A stretch of DNA of 64,000 bases from Pontibacillus litoralis JSM 072002 (GTDB lineage: Bacteria > Bacillota > Bacilli > Bacillales > BH030062): positions 168,254 through 232,253 of the forward strand of contig NZ_AVPG01000002.1 of the NCBI RefSeq assembly GCF_000775615.1, in the 5' to 3' direction. The position numbers and the translations under genes are program-made. Shown here in pieces: positions 44,559 to 52,519 of the stretch (positions within the stretch are counted from its first letter, which is position 1; each line of letters starts with the position of its first letter). The notes under the pieces are model-generated. The model did no database searches. It worked only from the letters and a program-made list of their open reading frames with translations, and was not told the origin of the DNA.

Positions 44559-45641
44559 CTAGTTTCGTTTTTCAATAAAGTTTTGCGTATAGTAATACCG
44601 GTACACCCCAACACCTAAATGCGTATAGGACTCATGCAACAATGCTTCCCTGTGGCCTTCACTATTTAGCCATCCTTCTACAACAGCAGGTGCATCTGGA
44701 TACTGTGCGGCAATATTCTCCCCTGCTGACAAATAACGAACCTCCCCTTTTTCTAACCGTTCTTTTAATCCATTCCCATCTTGCGCAATATGAGAAAAGT
44801 AATTGTTCTGTTTCATATCTTTGCTATGTTGAAACGCTACTGATGCGACTTGTTCATCCCATTTAAGCGGTGACTGTTTCCACCGTTTACGGATGTGATT
44901 CGTAATATCAAACACTTGTTGAGCCGTATTCGTTTCTATCTCCATCCAATCTTTCGAAGACAATGGTGTCACTTCAGGTAAAGTACCTCGGTAATACATC
45001 TCATAGGAACGATGTTGTAATAAAACGTCATCTGTTACCAACCTTACTGAAGACAACGCATCATTTAATGTATCAAAATATAACTGCATATATATGTTTT
45101 CCTGCACATGTAACAATGGCCTTTGCTTCAAATCTTGTTCGGTGAGTTGTAATTGGAAGGAGCCTCGTTTATTGTTTATTTCAACTTCTTGGGACTGTTT
45201 AGCATCAAAGGTTTCCCATACATCAACGAAATTTGCACCTGTTTCAATAGATGGTAAGGCTAAATCTTCTCCAATGCGATAAACTGTAACCACTTTCCCA
45301 TCTTGCATTCCTATTTGCATGTAATTATCAGCCCACTTATAGATCCACCACGAATACGCATAGGACGTTTCATCACGCCGAACTGGTTGACCGAACTGTT
45401 CTATTATACGTTCTTCCGATTGTCCCATTAACTTGATAATAGAAGATGAATAAGCGTCGTTTATAGAACCTTCTTGTTGCTTGTCTAACTGTTGTTCTTT
45501 ATGAGAAACTTCCTTTTGGTTGTTAGGCTGCGCTTCTTCGTTCCTACCTTGCTCAATCAAAGAAGGAATATATTGCTCTACTAAAGGAAATACTATGATC
45601 ATTGTAATTATAAGGACCAACACCCGTATCAATCGTTTCAT
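44559..45641 (-). CDS. ylbC: CAP-domain extracellular protein YlbC
   Basis: 360 residues from ATG 45641 (SD AAAGGAGATG): signal anchor (about 2-22), a CAP-associated N-terminal domain (LMGQSEERIIEQFGQPVRRDE, then a second similar half) and a C-terminal CAP/SCP domain (about 235-355: FDITNHIRKRWKQSPLKWDE, HSKDMKQNNYFSHIAQDG, ENIAAQYPDAPAVVEGWLNS, GHREALLHESYTHLGVGVY). The CAP His and Glu residues are kept. Role unknown. Confidence 0.9.
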   Translation of the reverse strand: MKRLIRVLVLIITMIIVFPLVEQYIPSLIEQGRNEEAQPNNQKEVSHKEQQLDKQQEGSINDAYSSSIIKLMGQSEERIIEQFGQPVRRDETSYAYSWWIYKWADNYMQIGMQDGKVVTVYRIGEDLALPSIETGANFVDVWETFDAKQSQEVEINNKRGSFQLQLTEQDLKQRPLLHVQENIYMQLYFDTLNDALSSVRLVTDDVLLQHRSYEMYYRGTLPEVTPLSSKDWMEIETNTAQQVFDITNHIRKRWKQSPLKWDEQVASVAFQHSKDMKQNNYFSHIAQDGNGLKERLEKGEVRYLSAGENIAAQYPDAPAVVEGWLNSEGHREALLHESYTHLGVGVYRYYYTQNFIEKRN

Positions 45642-45734
45642 TGTCCATCTCCTTTGTCTACCCGATGCTATTATTATATTAGACATTCTAGCAATTATGT
45701 ATTCATTCTAGTAACACATGCACTCCAATTGACA

Positions 45735-45776
45735 CAAAAAAAGTTCACTCTGGCAGTTTGCTCGGCCAGAGTGAAT
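45735..45776 (-). terminator. ylbB terminator
   Basis: Minus strand TTCACTCTGGC, 10-base loop, GCCAGAGTGAA (11-bp perfect stem), then seven T. Confidence 0.9.
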
Positions 45777-45781
45777 GCTTA

Positions 45782-46210
45782 TTAATGTAATTCTGGTCGT
45801 TCTGATATTTCTTCTAATGCATGGCCGGCTGCTTCATTTGAATATTTGTCCAAGGATAAGTCTCCTAACGATACAATACCGACTAATTTCCCTTGATCGA
45901 CTATAGGAAGACGACGTATTTGCTTTTCGGACATGACTCCGCTTGCTTCTTTTAGGGATGTATTCGGTTCACACGTCACAAGTTCTTCACTCATTACATC
46001 TGTAACTGGAGTAGAACCTGCTTTTTTTTGAGCATAGCCTCTCACTACTAAATCTCGATCTGTCACCATGCCAATGAGGTGATTTTGCTCATCACAAATA
46101 GGAATCGATCCGACTTCTTTGTCAGACATCTTCTTTGCTATTTCATACACATTGCTATCAACGGAACAACTCTCTATATCCGTCGTCATCATGTCTTTCA
46201 CAACTTTCAT
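45782..46210 (-). CDS. ylbB: Tandem CBS-domain protein YlbB
   Basis: 142 residues made of two CBS domains (VKDMMTTDIESCSVDSNVY to RDLVVRGYA; VTDVMSEELVTCEPNTSLKE to VSLGDLSLD). CBS pairs bind adenosine nucleotides. No other domain. Function unknown; SD AAAAGGAGG. Confidence 0.9.
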   Translation of the reverse strand: MKVVKDMMTTDIESCSVDSNVYEIAKKMSDKEVGSIPICDEQNHLIGMVTDRDLVVRGYAQKKAGSTPVTDVMSEELVTCEPNTSLKEASGVMSEKQIRRLPIVDQGKLVGIVSLGDLSLDKYSNEAAGHALEEISERPELH

Positions 46211-46459
46211 TTACATATTCCTCCTTTTAATGACTTGCAAAGAGAAAAAATATCTTCCCATATAACGATAGCATTTCCAATTTCATCGAGTTCATGAATG
46301 TAATTTTTTGTATGTCATTCTTTGTTACGATACATTTCACTTACTTTTTTTACGTTTTATACTGTAAACAATTGCAACTTATCGAAACTTTTTATATGAT
46401 GTAAATAGAATGCGTTTTCTTACTTGTTATATTAACAATCTTTGTGAGGTGTAAGCATA

Positions 46460-46948
46460 ATGAAAATTGAAGGAATTGGTATCGAAGGTGCTACTCTAGA
46501 CCTTAAAGAACTGGATTATATTATGGATAAATCAGGATTTGTAAGAGCAGATCAATGGGATTATGAACGTGTTACATACGATTATAAGTTAAAAACGAAC
46601 ACAAAGGGACTAACGTTTTATGTACGTGTACAAGGATACGCAATAGAAGGCGATGTAGATCGCGGAGATGCTTTAATGAAACTAATGTCTCCTTTGCTTG
46701 GGTCACATTATTATCCACACGGCATAGAATATGGAGATAACGACGAAGAATTTCCAACAAGTGCTGTTGATCGCGCGAAAGGCCTACTAGCACGTGTAAA
46801 AACCCACTTATTAGATTTTGAAGTTGGTAGCAGGCCTTCTCAAGCAGTGTTAACGGAACTAAAAGAATGGGCAGAATTAAATAATCAAAAAGAAGTTCTA
46901 GAAAAGATTAATGCACTTAAAACTTTTCCACCTGAAGAAAACAAATAA
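46460..46948 (+). CDS. ylbA: YugN-like family protein YlbA
   Basis: 162 residues; KLKTNTKGLTFYVRVQGYAI, GDVDRGDALMKLMSPLLGSHYYPHGIEYG and EEFPTSAVDRAKGLL are typical of the YugN-like family of Bacillales, function unknown. SD GAGGTG 8 bases before the ATG. Followed by a hairpin terminator. Confidence 0.87.
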   Translation: MKIEGIGIEGATLDLKELDYIMDKSGFVRADQWDYERVTYDYKLKTNTKGLTFYVRVQGYAIEGDVDRGDALMKLMSPLLGSHYYPHGIEYGDNDEEFPTSAVDRAKGLLARVKTHLLDFEVGSRPSQAVLTELKEWAELNNQKEVLEKINALKTFPPEENK

Positions 46949-47269
46949 AAGGCCCAATTTAGTAAAAAGCGACTGTTCATCTTTCAAATGCAACAGTCGC
47001 TTATCTTTTACGATAGAAAGCATGCTCTCGAAGTCCCTATACATAATGCCCAACCTCTCCTTCATCAACCCCATAAGTATAAAAGGAAGCAAACTTATCG
47101 ATACTGCTTCTATATAGCAAAAGGAAATTAAAAACAAGTAATAAAGTACTTCCACTATACAAGCCTAATAGAAGATAAGGAATTTTTAACGTTATTATCT
47201 GTTCAAAGCACCATCTTCATGCTATATTTTGAAATAGATAGTTGTTGGAAAGGAGCCTTCTGATCTAAA
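46949..47269. other. Intergenic region between ylbA and the YtvI-like gene
   Basis: 321 bases. It begins with the ylbA terminator and ends with the SD AAAGGAG of the permease gene. An 85-codon minus-strand frame across 46898-47155 overlaps ylbA and has no SD; I do not call it. Confidence 0.6.
46967..47002. terminator. ylbA terminator
   Basis: AAGCGACTGTT and AACAGTCGCTT, perfect 11-bp stem; T-rich on both sides (TTATCTTTTA on plus). Confidence 0.75.
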
Positions 47270-48328
47270 TTGTTTAGATATCTTAGCAAAAAACAATGGA
47301 TTATACTATTGATATCCATCATATTAATCATTGCAGCATATTTCTTAATTCCCATTTCTATACCAATTATTTTAGCATTCATTACAGCCTTATTCTTAAA
47401 TCCAGCTGTACGCTTGTGTCAACATAGATTGAAATGGAAACGGAAATTGTCTGTAATCTTCGTCTATATTACTTTTTTAATTATATTATCAGTAGCTGGT
47501 ACTTTTTTAATCACAAAGGCTGTTTCACAAATTGCTACCTTTATAGATAAAGCTCCTTCCTATGTTGCTCAAGTGGAAGACTTTTTCAGCGAATGGGAAG
47601 AAGATACCATTCAATTTAAAGAACAATTTCCTCCCCAATTAGTGAAGCAAGTAGAAAATGGATTTCAATCTAGTCTCGAACAGTTTAAGGACTCCATTAA
47701 TGAAAAGAGTAACTTAACAGAAATTGCGGGATTTTTTTCAAGTATTCCAAATTATCTTATTAGTTTCTTGATTTATTTAATTGCATTATTTTTGTTCATG
47801 TTAGATATGCCAAGGTTAAGAGCGAAAGCATATGAACATATGACCGTTCAAACAGCGGAAAAAGTTCACTTTATGAATGCACGGCTCACCTATGTTGTGT
47901 TGGGCTTTTTGAAGGCTCAATTTCTCGTTAGTATCATCATTTTTATTGCTACGTTAATCGGTTTATTAATCATTGCACCAGAAGTAGCATTAATCATGTC
48001 CATCATCGTTTGGCTAATCGACTTTATCCCGATTATTGGATCGATTGCCATTATCGGTCCTTGGTCTGTGTACATGTTCATTGTTGGTGATTTATTCATG
48101 GGAACACAATTAGCCATTCTCGCCATCGTCTTACTAGCGATAAGGCGAACAGTAGAGCCGAAAGTTATGGGAAGTCACATCGGCTTATCCCCATTAGCAA
48201 CACTTATTTCGATGTACTTAGGATTAAAAATCTTTGGCATTCTCGGCTTCTTTATTGGACCATTATTTGTCATTGCATTTAATTCCGCAAAAGAGGCTGG
48301 TATTATCAAGCTTAATTTTAAAATATAG
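47270..48328 (+). CDS. AI-2E family / YtvI-like membrane permease
   Basis: 352 residues of the AI-2E transporter family (PerM, YtvI, YueF). Hydrophobic segments at about 10-45, 60-85, 155-178, 210-240, 243-275 and 300-335, with typical blocks IPIILAFITALFLNP, DFIPIIGSIAIIGPW and KVMGSHIGLSPLATLISMYLGL. Substrate unknown; YtvI relatives are sporulation proteins. No ATG is available: an in-frame TGA at 47261 forces a TTG start at 47270, 14 bases after AAAGGAG, an unusually long spacing. Confidence 0.82.
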   Translation: MFRYLSKKQWIILLISIILIIAAYFLIPISIPIILAFITALFLNPAVRLCQHRLKWKRKLSVIFVYITFLIILSVAGTFLITKAVSQIATFIDKAPSYVAQVEDFFSEWEEDTIQFKEQFPPQLVKQVENGFQSSLEQFKDSINEKSNLTEIAGFFSSIPNYLISFLIYLIALFLFMLDMPRLRAKAYEHMTVQTAEKVHFMNARLTYVVLGFLKAQFLVSIIIFIATLIGLLIIAPEVALIMSIIVWLIDFIPIIGSIAIIGPWSVYMFIVGDLFMGTQLAILAIVLLAIRRTVEPKVMGSHIGLSPLATLISMYLGLKIFGILGFFIGPLFVIAFNSAKEAGIIKLNFKI

Positions 48329-48334
48329 ACACAC

Positions 48335-48377
48335 AGAAACCAAGCTAACCCTTATAGGAAGGATTAGCTTGGTTTCT
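48335..48377. terminator. Bidirectional terminator between the permease and the Eis-type gene
   Basis: AGAAACCAAGCTAA and TTAGCTTGGTTTCT (14 bp perfect) with further CCTT/AAGG pairing inside; TTTT on the plus side. Confidence 0.92.
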
Positions 48378-48379
48378 TT

Positions 48380-49555
48380 TTAAAAGAAATCTAATAAAGC
48401 TGGTGTCCGATTACAAATGAATTGTTTAACAATACGTACATCTCCATCCACTTGTACATAGCCAAATTGTTGTAAATGTTCAACTGATTGACTATTTAGT
48501 AGAAGTGCAGCAAATGTGTTGATATTTCCACTTAAAGCTACATCAGCCTTGGCTTGCCATCCTTTCTCAACCTGTGCTTTTCCATTTTGAAGATGTATCG
48601 TCCACTTCCCATCGTTCCAGTATGCATATTCATCTTGTACATGTAAATGAATCGTATATTCTCCAGTAGTCAGAGCATACGGATAGATGCGTAGAAACTC
48701 ATATAAATCAACGATACGAGTCATAAAATACGCCTGTCTTTGCTCTTCAACGTGAGGATTATTTAAATAGAACACGAATGGATCATCTGGTAATAACAAC
48801 ATCTTTACTTTATCAACCATACTATCATGATTTTTCACCCACATCATCAATCGTTGCCACGCTTCATTTGTTGTATAAATAAACTCTTCTATGCATAACT
48901 GACCTTCTTTAATCTTCGTTAACATGTAACCATCACTTTGCCTATCGTCATTATATGACACAATGATACGTAATTCTTTATCTGATAAAATACGATGCTT
49001 CCACCAAAATTCCGTCCGATTGATCATTTGACCGTACTGCTTAGCCTTCTGCACATATAAGTAATGAAGCTCTTGTTTATTTCCTTCATATGTAACCTGC
49101 TTGATGTAACCACTTGGCTTAACAGACGGTATATGATTAGGAGATAAACAAATCATTCTCTTTTCAAGCGTAAGTTCCCAACCAAATTTACGATAAAATC
49201 CGATGTTAAAAGGGTGAAGAAGGGACAATACCATACCATTACTATGCATTTCTTTCAGCGCGTGCTGCAATAGTTTCGCTACATAGCCTTTACGGCGATA
49301 TTCTGGCCACGTAGCAACAGATGCAATGCCTCCAAAAGGAATGATATCCCCCCCTAAGTAAAGGTGCAGAGGAATTACATTTAATTTGGCTGCAAGACTA
49401 TCTTCATTAAATAATCCATAAATGTTTTCTATTTCTAGTTGCTTGTCAGTCACCTCTCTTCTCTCTGCAGTTAGGGGCACTTGAAAGGCGTATGAATCTA
49501 ATTGTAGTGTTTCCTCCGATAAATGACCTTCAGTGCATTGCTCAATTCTTACCAT
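48380..49555 (-). CDS. Eis-family GNAT N-acetyltransferase
   Basis: 391 residues, three-part Eis architecture: an N-terminal GNAT domain with the acetyl-CoA loop TWPEYRRKGYVAKLLQHAL, a second GNAT-like domain (about 155-285) and a C-terminal SCP2-like domain (ADVALSGNINTFAALLLNSQ) ending in LLDFF, whose C-terminal carboxylate is the general base in Eis enzymes. Mycobacterial Eis acetylates aminoglycosides and polyamines; the Bacillus substrate is unknown. SD AAAGGAG, 7 bases. Confidence 0.88.
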   Translation of the reverse strand: MVRIEQCTEGHLSEETLQLDSYAFQVPLTAERREVTDKQLEIENIYGLFNEDSLAAKLNVIPLHLYLGGDIIPFGGIASVATWPEYRRKGYVAKLLQHALKEMHSNGMVLSLLHPFNIGFYRKFGWELTLEKRMICLSPNHIPSVKPSGYIKQVTYEGNKQELHYLYVQKAKQYGQMINRTEFWWKHRILSDKELRIIVSYNDDRQSDGYMLTKIKEGQLCIEEFIYTTNEAWQRLMMWVKNHDSMVDKVKMLLLPDDPFVFYLNNPHVEEQRQAYFMTRIVDLYEFLRIYPYALTTGEYTIHLHVQDEYAYWNDGKWTIHLQNGKAQVEKGWQAKADVALSGNINTFAALLLNSQSVEHLQQFGYVQVDGDVRIVKQFICNRTPALLDFF

Positions 49556-49948
49556 GTGAGCTCTCCTTTCTGTTCTTTAACACTATTGCTTTTCAAAACT
49601 TAAGAGGATAACGTATTCCTTGTAAAATATGTTACGATTATACAAGGGACACACCCCTGTTGAAAAGCTCATTAAATTAAATATTCTACACCCTCTTTTG
49701 CATATCCTTGTTTTCGAGACGATGGAAACATAATAATGTAAATGAACAATCCATCTAGGCTTACTAGTGAAATCCGTCGCCCTAATTATTTCCTTTAATA
49801 GTGATCAGACGCTATGTATGATTGCGCTTGCCACGGCAGCGATATATACATTCAATATCCCTCCAAGCAAATGCTATTCACGTTCACTAACCCCCTTATT
49901 CCTATCCAAACAATCACCCATAAAAAAAACACCTGTCTAAACAGGTGT
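49556..49948. other. Intergenic region upstream of the Eis-type gene
   Basis: 393 bases. The left 100 should hold the Eis promoter (a TATAAT is present on the minus strand near 49635); the right end is the ctaM terminator. Nothing recognisable in between. Confidence 0.5.
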
Positions 49949-49951
49949 TTA
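49922..49951 (-). terminator. ctaM terminator
   Basis: AAACACCTGT, CTAA-type loop, ACAGGTGTTT, followed by eight T on the minus strand; overlaps the ctaM stop codon. Confidence 0.9.
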
Positions 49952-50404
49952 AAATCCTAATATAGCTTTAATCATACTCGTCGTTTCTCCACCTTCATAA
50001 ATGATGTATAACAGTAAATATACCATAACACCAGTTATAGCGGTAAAGAACCATATGACACTCGTAATCGGTCCAAGCTTTCTATGTTTGTCAATGTTAC
50101 GCTTGAATGCCAAAGTTAACGTAACAAGGCCAAAAACTGCTCCAACTGTAGCAAGAATGATATGGAAAATCAAAAATATTGTATAGTAAATTTCTAAATG
50201 CTCTGGTCCACCAAAGCTCGTATTTCCTATAAATATGGTTCTTGAAAGATAAATAATAAAAAACGTCAATGCACTAATTGCAGCAGCAATCATCGTTTTC
50301 TTATGAGCATGAACCTTTCCGCGAGCAATTAGCACCCATCCTATAGCTACTAGAATAGCACTTATTACGATAAAAGACGTACTTAACGTCGGCAATAATG
50401 GCAT
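49949..50404 (-). CDS. ctaM: DUF420 membrane protein, CtaM-type oxidase assembly factor
   Basis: 151 residues with four or five membrane segments and conserved His in HAHKK, HIILA and DKHRKLG. DUF420 includes CtaM, needed in Staphylococcus aureus for heme A-containing quinol oxidase; B. subtilis has it (yozB) away from the cta operon. Here it is 49 bases after ctaG, which supports a role in caa3 assembly. Confidence 0.82.
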   Translation of the reverse strand: MPLLPTLSTSFIVISAILVAIGWVLIARGKVHAHKKTMIAAAISALTFFIIYLSRTIFIGNTSFGGPEHLEIYYTIFLIFHIILATVGAVFGLVTLTLAFKRNIDKHRKLGPITSVIWFFTAITGVMVYLLLYIIYEGGETTSMIKAILGF

Positions 50405-50453
50405 ATTTCTCCCCCACTTTACTATTCATTCTCTTTATAATAATGGTTATCGA

Positions 50454-51344
50454 TTAGTTTGATTCTTCCGGTAATGGATCAATCTTATCTTGCTCTTTTA
50501 AGAACCATGGGAAGAATATCATACCAATATAGATACCATAAACAACTTCTTGTGTAACCTTCATAATAATACCACCTAGCTGCTGATCTTCAAGAACAGG
50601 CATTGGTGAAAATATTTGAGGTCCACTTAAAGATAACGTTCCCAAAACATCTCCAGGCACACATAGGCTCAATGCAGACATCCATGCACTAGCATCTGTA
50701 TATGTACTATATAATGGCTCTGTAGAAAAAATAATTAATGCACAAGCTGGAGTTAATAAAACCCCATTTGCAAATACATAACCTATCTTAAAAACTGGTG
50801 ACATGGTATCCTTTTCCTTTATAGGTGGGAATATTGGCATCCAAACGATAAAGGCAGCGAATAAAATACCTGTAGTAATTACAGCATGTGCAACAACACT
50901 CGTTTTCGCGAAATCAAACACTGCAGGATAATGATACAAAGAAAATAAACCGTTAAAAAGAAGTAGTGATATTAATGGCTTTGTCAACAAATTAAGAAGT
51001 GGAGCAATAATTGGAGCTGAAAATAATTTTCTCCACATCCACTCTGGAATCCCTTTAATAATTAATGTTGGGAATAATATATAATACAATGCCATCTGCA
51101 TCATATGTGCGGTAAACATAATATGACTTAATAAATCAATTGGTGAACCTTTAATAATATACAATAATACTAATCCAGCATAAAAAGTCACCTGTTGAGA
51201 AACAGTGGGACGATCCACATCACCAAACTTCTTTCTCCAAGGACCAGTTAATAAATAATATAATACACCTAATGCAATAACAAACAATGCATAAAATGGA
51301 CTCCACAAAGCACGAAATCCAAATATTTGTATTTCTAACCACAT
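50454..51344 (-). CDS. ctaG: Cytochrome c oxidase assembly factor CtaG (caa3 type)
   Basis: 296 residues from ATG 51344 (SD GGAG, 8 bases): MWLEIQIFGFRALWSPFY then seven membrane segments; HIMFTAHMMQMALYYILFP and LIIKGIPEWMWRKLF are typical of the caa3_CtaG family, which is required for active caa3 oxidase, probably for copper delivery. It starts a new transcript after the ctaF terminator. Confidence 0.92.
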   Translation of the reverse strand: MWLEIQIFGFRALWSPFYALFVIALGVLYYLLTGPWRKKFGDVDRPTVSQQVTFYAGLVLLYIIKGSPIDLLSHIMFTAHMMQMALYYILFPTLIIKGIPEWMWRKLFSAPIIAPLLNLLTKPLISLLLFNGLFSLYHYPAVFDFAKTSVVAHAVITTGILFAAFIVWMPIFPPIKEKDTMSPVFKIGYVFANGVLLTPACALIIFSTEPLYSTYTDASAWMSALSLCVPGDVLGTLSLSGPQIFSPMPVLEDQQLGGIIMKVTQEVVYGIYIGMIFFPWFLKEQDKIDPLPEESN

Positions 51345-51444
51345 AATTCTCACTCCAAGGTGTGTTAAATTTACAATCTATTTTTCATTATAACCTATTT
51401 TAGTTTGAAATACATACAATTGACACCATCCACATACGACCTTA

Positions 51445-51461
51445 TTGTGACAAAATTGTGA
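51445..51461. promoter_or_regulatory. Tandem TTGTGA boxes, 11-bp period, upstream of ctaG
   Basis: TTGTGA at 51445-51450 and again at 51456-51461, one helical turn apart, in the ctaF-ctaG gap. They resemble half of the ResD-type site discussed for ctaA. Binding is inferred. Confidence 0.35.
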
Positions 51462-51531
51462 ACTCAGTATGTATATTTTGATAACAAAGAAATTCGTTTT
51501 ATTATTTTTTTATAAAGCTGATATGCAAATA

Positions 51532-51561
51532 GAAAAGGCCGGAGCACTTAGTCTCCGACCT
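51532..51561 (-). terminator. ctaF terminator
   Basis: Minus strand GGTCGGAG, loop, CTCCGGCC with one mismatch, then TTTTCTATTT. Confidence 0.75.
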
Positions 51562-51568
51562 CATCTTA

Positions 51569-51886
51569 TTACCACCAAACAATAGTGACCATTGCAAGAA
51601 TTGTTATGAACGCCACAAATATACCTGAGTATAAAAACACCGATGGTAAACTGTGTCCTTTATGACTCATATGCATAAAGTAATATAGTTGAAAACCAAC
51701 TTGAACACATGCTAATAACAAAATAATTGGTATGGTAAACATTGGGTTGAATTCCGCAATTACTAATCCAAAGGAAATAAGAGTAAACACGATCATACAC
51801 GCAAATGTAACCAATTGAAATTTCATATCTTGTTTATTTTTCTCTTTTTGAAATTCATACGATGTGGAACCGGCGTACTTCTCCAT
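51569..51886 (-). CDS. ctaF: Cytochrome c oxidase subunit IVB (caa3)
   Basis: 105 residues with three membrane segments (about 22-42, 48-70, 80-103) and the family block VQVGFQLYYFMHMSHKG. Small accessory subunit of caa3 oxidase. Three bases separate the ctaE stop from the ctaF ATG. Confidence 0.93.
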   Translation of the reverse strand: MEKYAGSTSYEFQKEKNKQDMKFQLVTFACMIVFTLISFGLVIAEFNPMFTIPIILLLACVQVGFQLYYFMHMSHKGHSLPSVFLYSGIFVAFITILAMVTIVWW

Positions 51887-51889
51887 GAA

Positions 51890-52519
51890 TTAACCCACCT
51901 TTCCCATCAAGTATACTACTGTAAAGATGAATACCCATACAACGTCAATAAAGTGCCAATATAAAGAAGCTACATAGAACTTTGGAGCGTTGTATAGATT
52001 TAAGCCTCGCTTCGCATTACGAATCATCAAGCTCGTAATCCAGCATAGTCCAAATATAACGTGAGCTCCGTGCGTACCTACTAACGTATAGAATGCGGAG
52101 CCAAAGGCTGATGATGTAAATGTGTGTCCGTCATGCATCACATACTCATAGAATTCGTAAACTTCAAGACTTAGGAAAGAAAGACCTAATAAAACGGTAA
52201 TTCCTAACCATATCATCATCTTCTTAAAGTCATAGTTCTTCATGTGGTACATAGCGTAAACACTTGTTAACGAGCTTGTTAACAAAATCATCGTCATAAT
52301 AAACACAAGTTCAAGCCCAAATAATTCTTGAGTGGATGGACCGTCTAGATTCGAATTTTTTAACGCTAAATACGTTCCAAACAGACTAGCAAACAGCACT
52401 GTCTCTCCACCAAGGAAAAACCAAAAGCCTAAAAACTTATTTTTACCTTCAAGGGTAGCTTTTTCAGGTTCATGTGGTCCCTGACCTGGTTTAAGCTGCT
52501 TTAATTCTTCTGCGCTCAT
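51890..52519 (-). CDS. ctaE: Cytochrome c oxidase subunit III (caa3)
   Basis: 209 residues, five membrane segments; FLGFWFFLGGETVLFASLFG, GSAFYTLVGTHGAHVIFGL and SLYWHFIDVVWVFIF are subunit III blocks, including the conserved Glu. The ATG overlaps the ctaD stop (ATGA). Subunit III stabilises the proton uptake route in subunit I. Confidence 0.95.
   Translation of the reverse strand: MSAEELKQLKPGQGPHEPEKATLEGKNKFLGFWFFLGGETVLFASLFGTYLALKNSNLDGPSTQELFGLELVFIMTMILLTSSLTSVYAMYHMKNYDFKKMMIWLGITVLLGLSFLSLEVYEFYEYVMHDGHTFTSSAFGSAFYTLVGTHGAHVIFGLCWITSLMIRNAKRGLNLYNAPKFYVASLYWHFIDVVWVFIFTVVYLMGKVG

Noticed and set aside
46898..47155. 85-codon minus-strand hydrophobic open frame
   Set aside because: It overlaps the end of ylbA and the ylbA terminator, lacks an SD and has no recognisable family.
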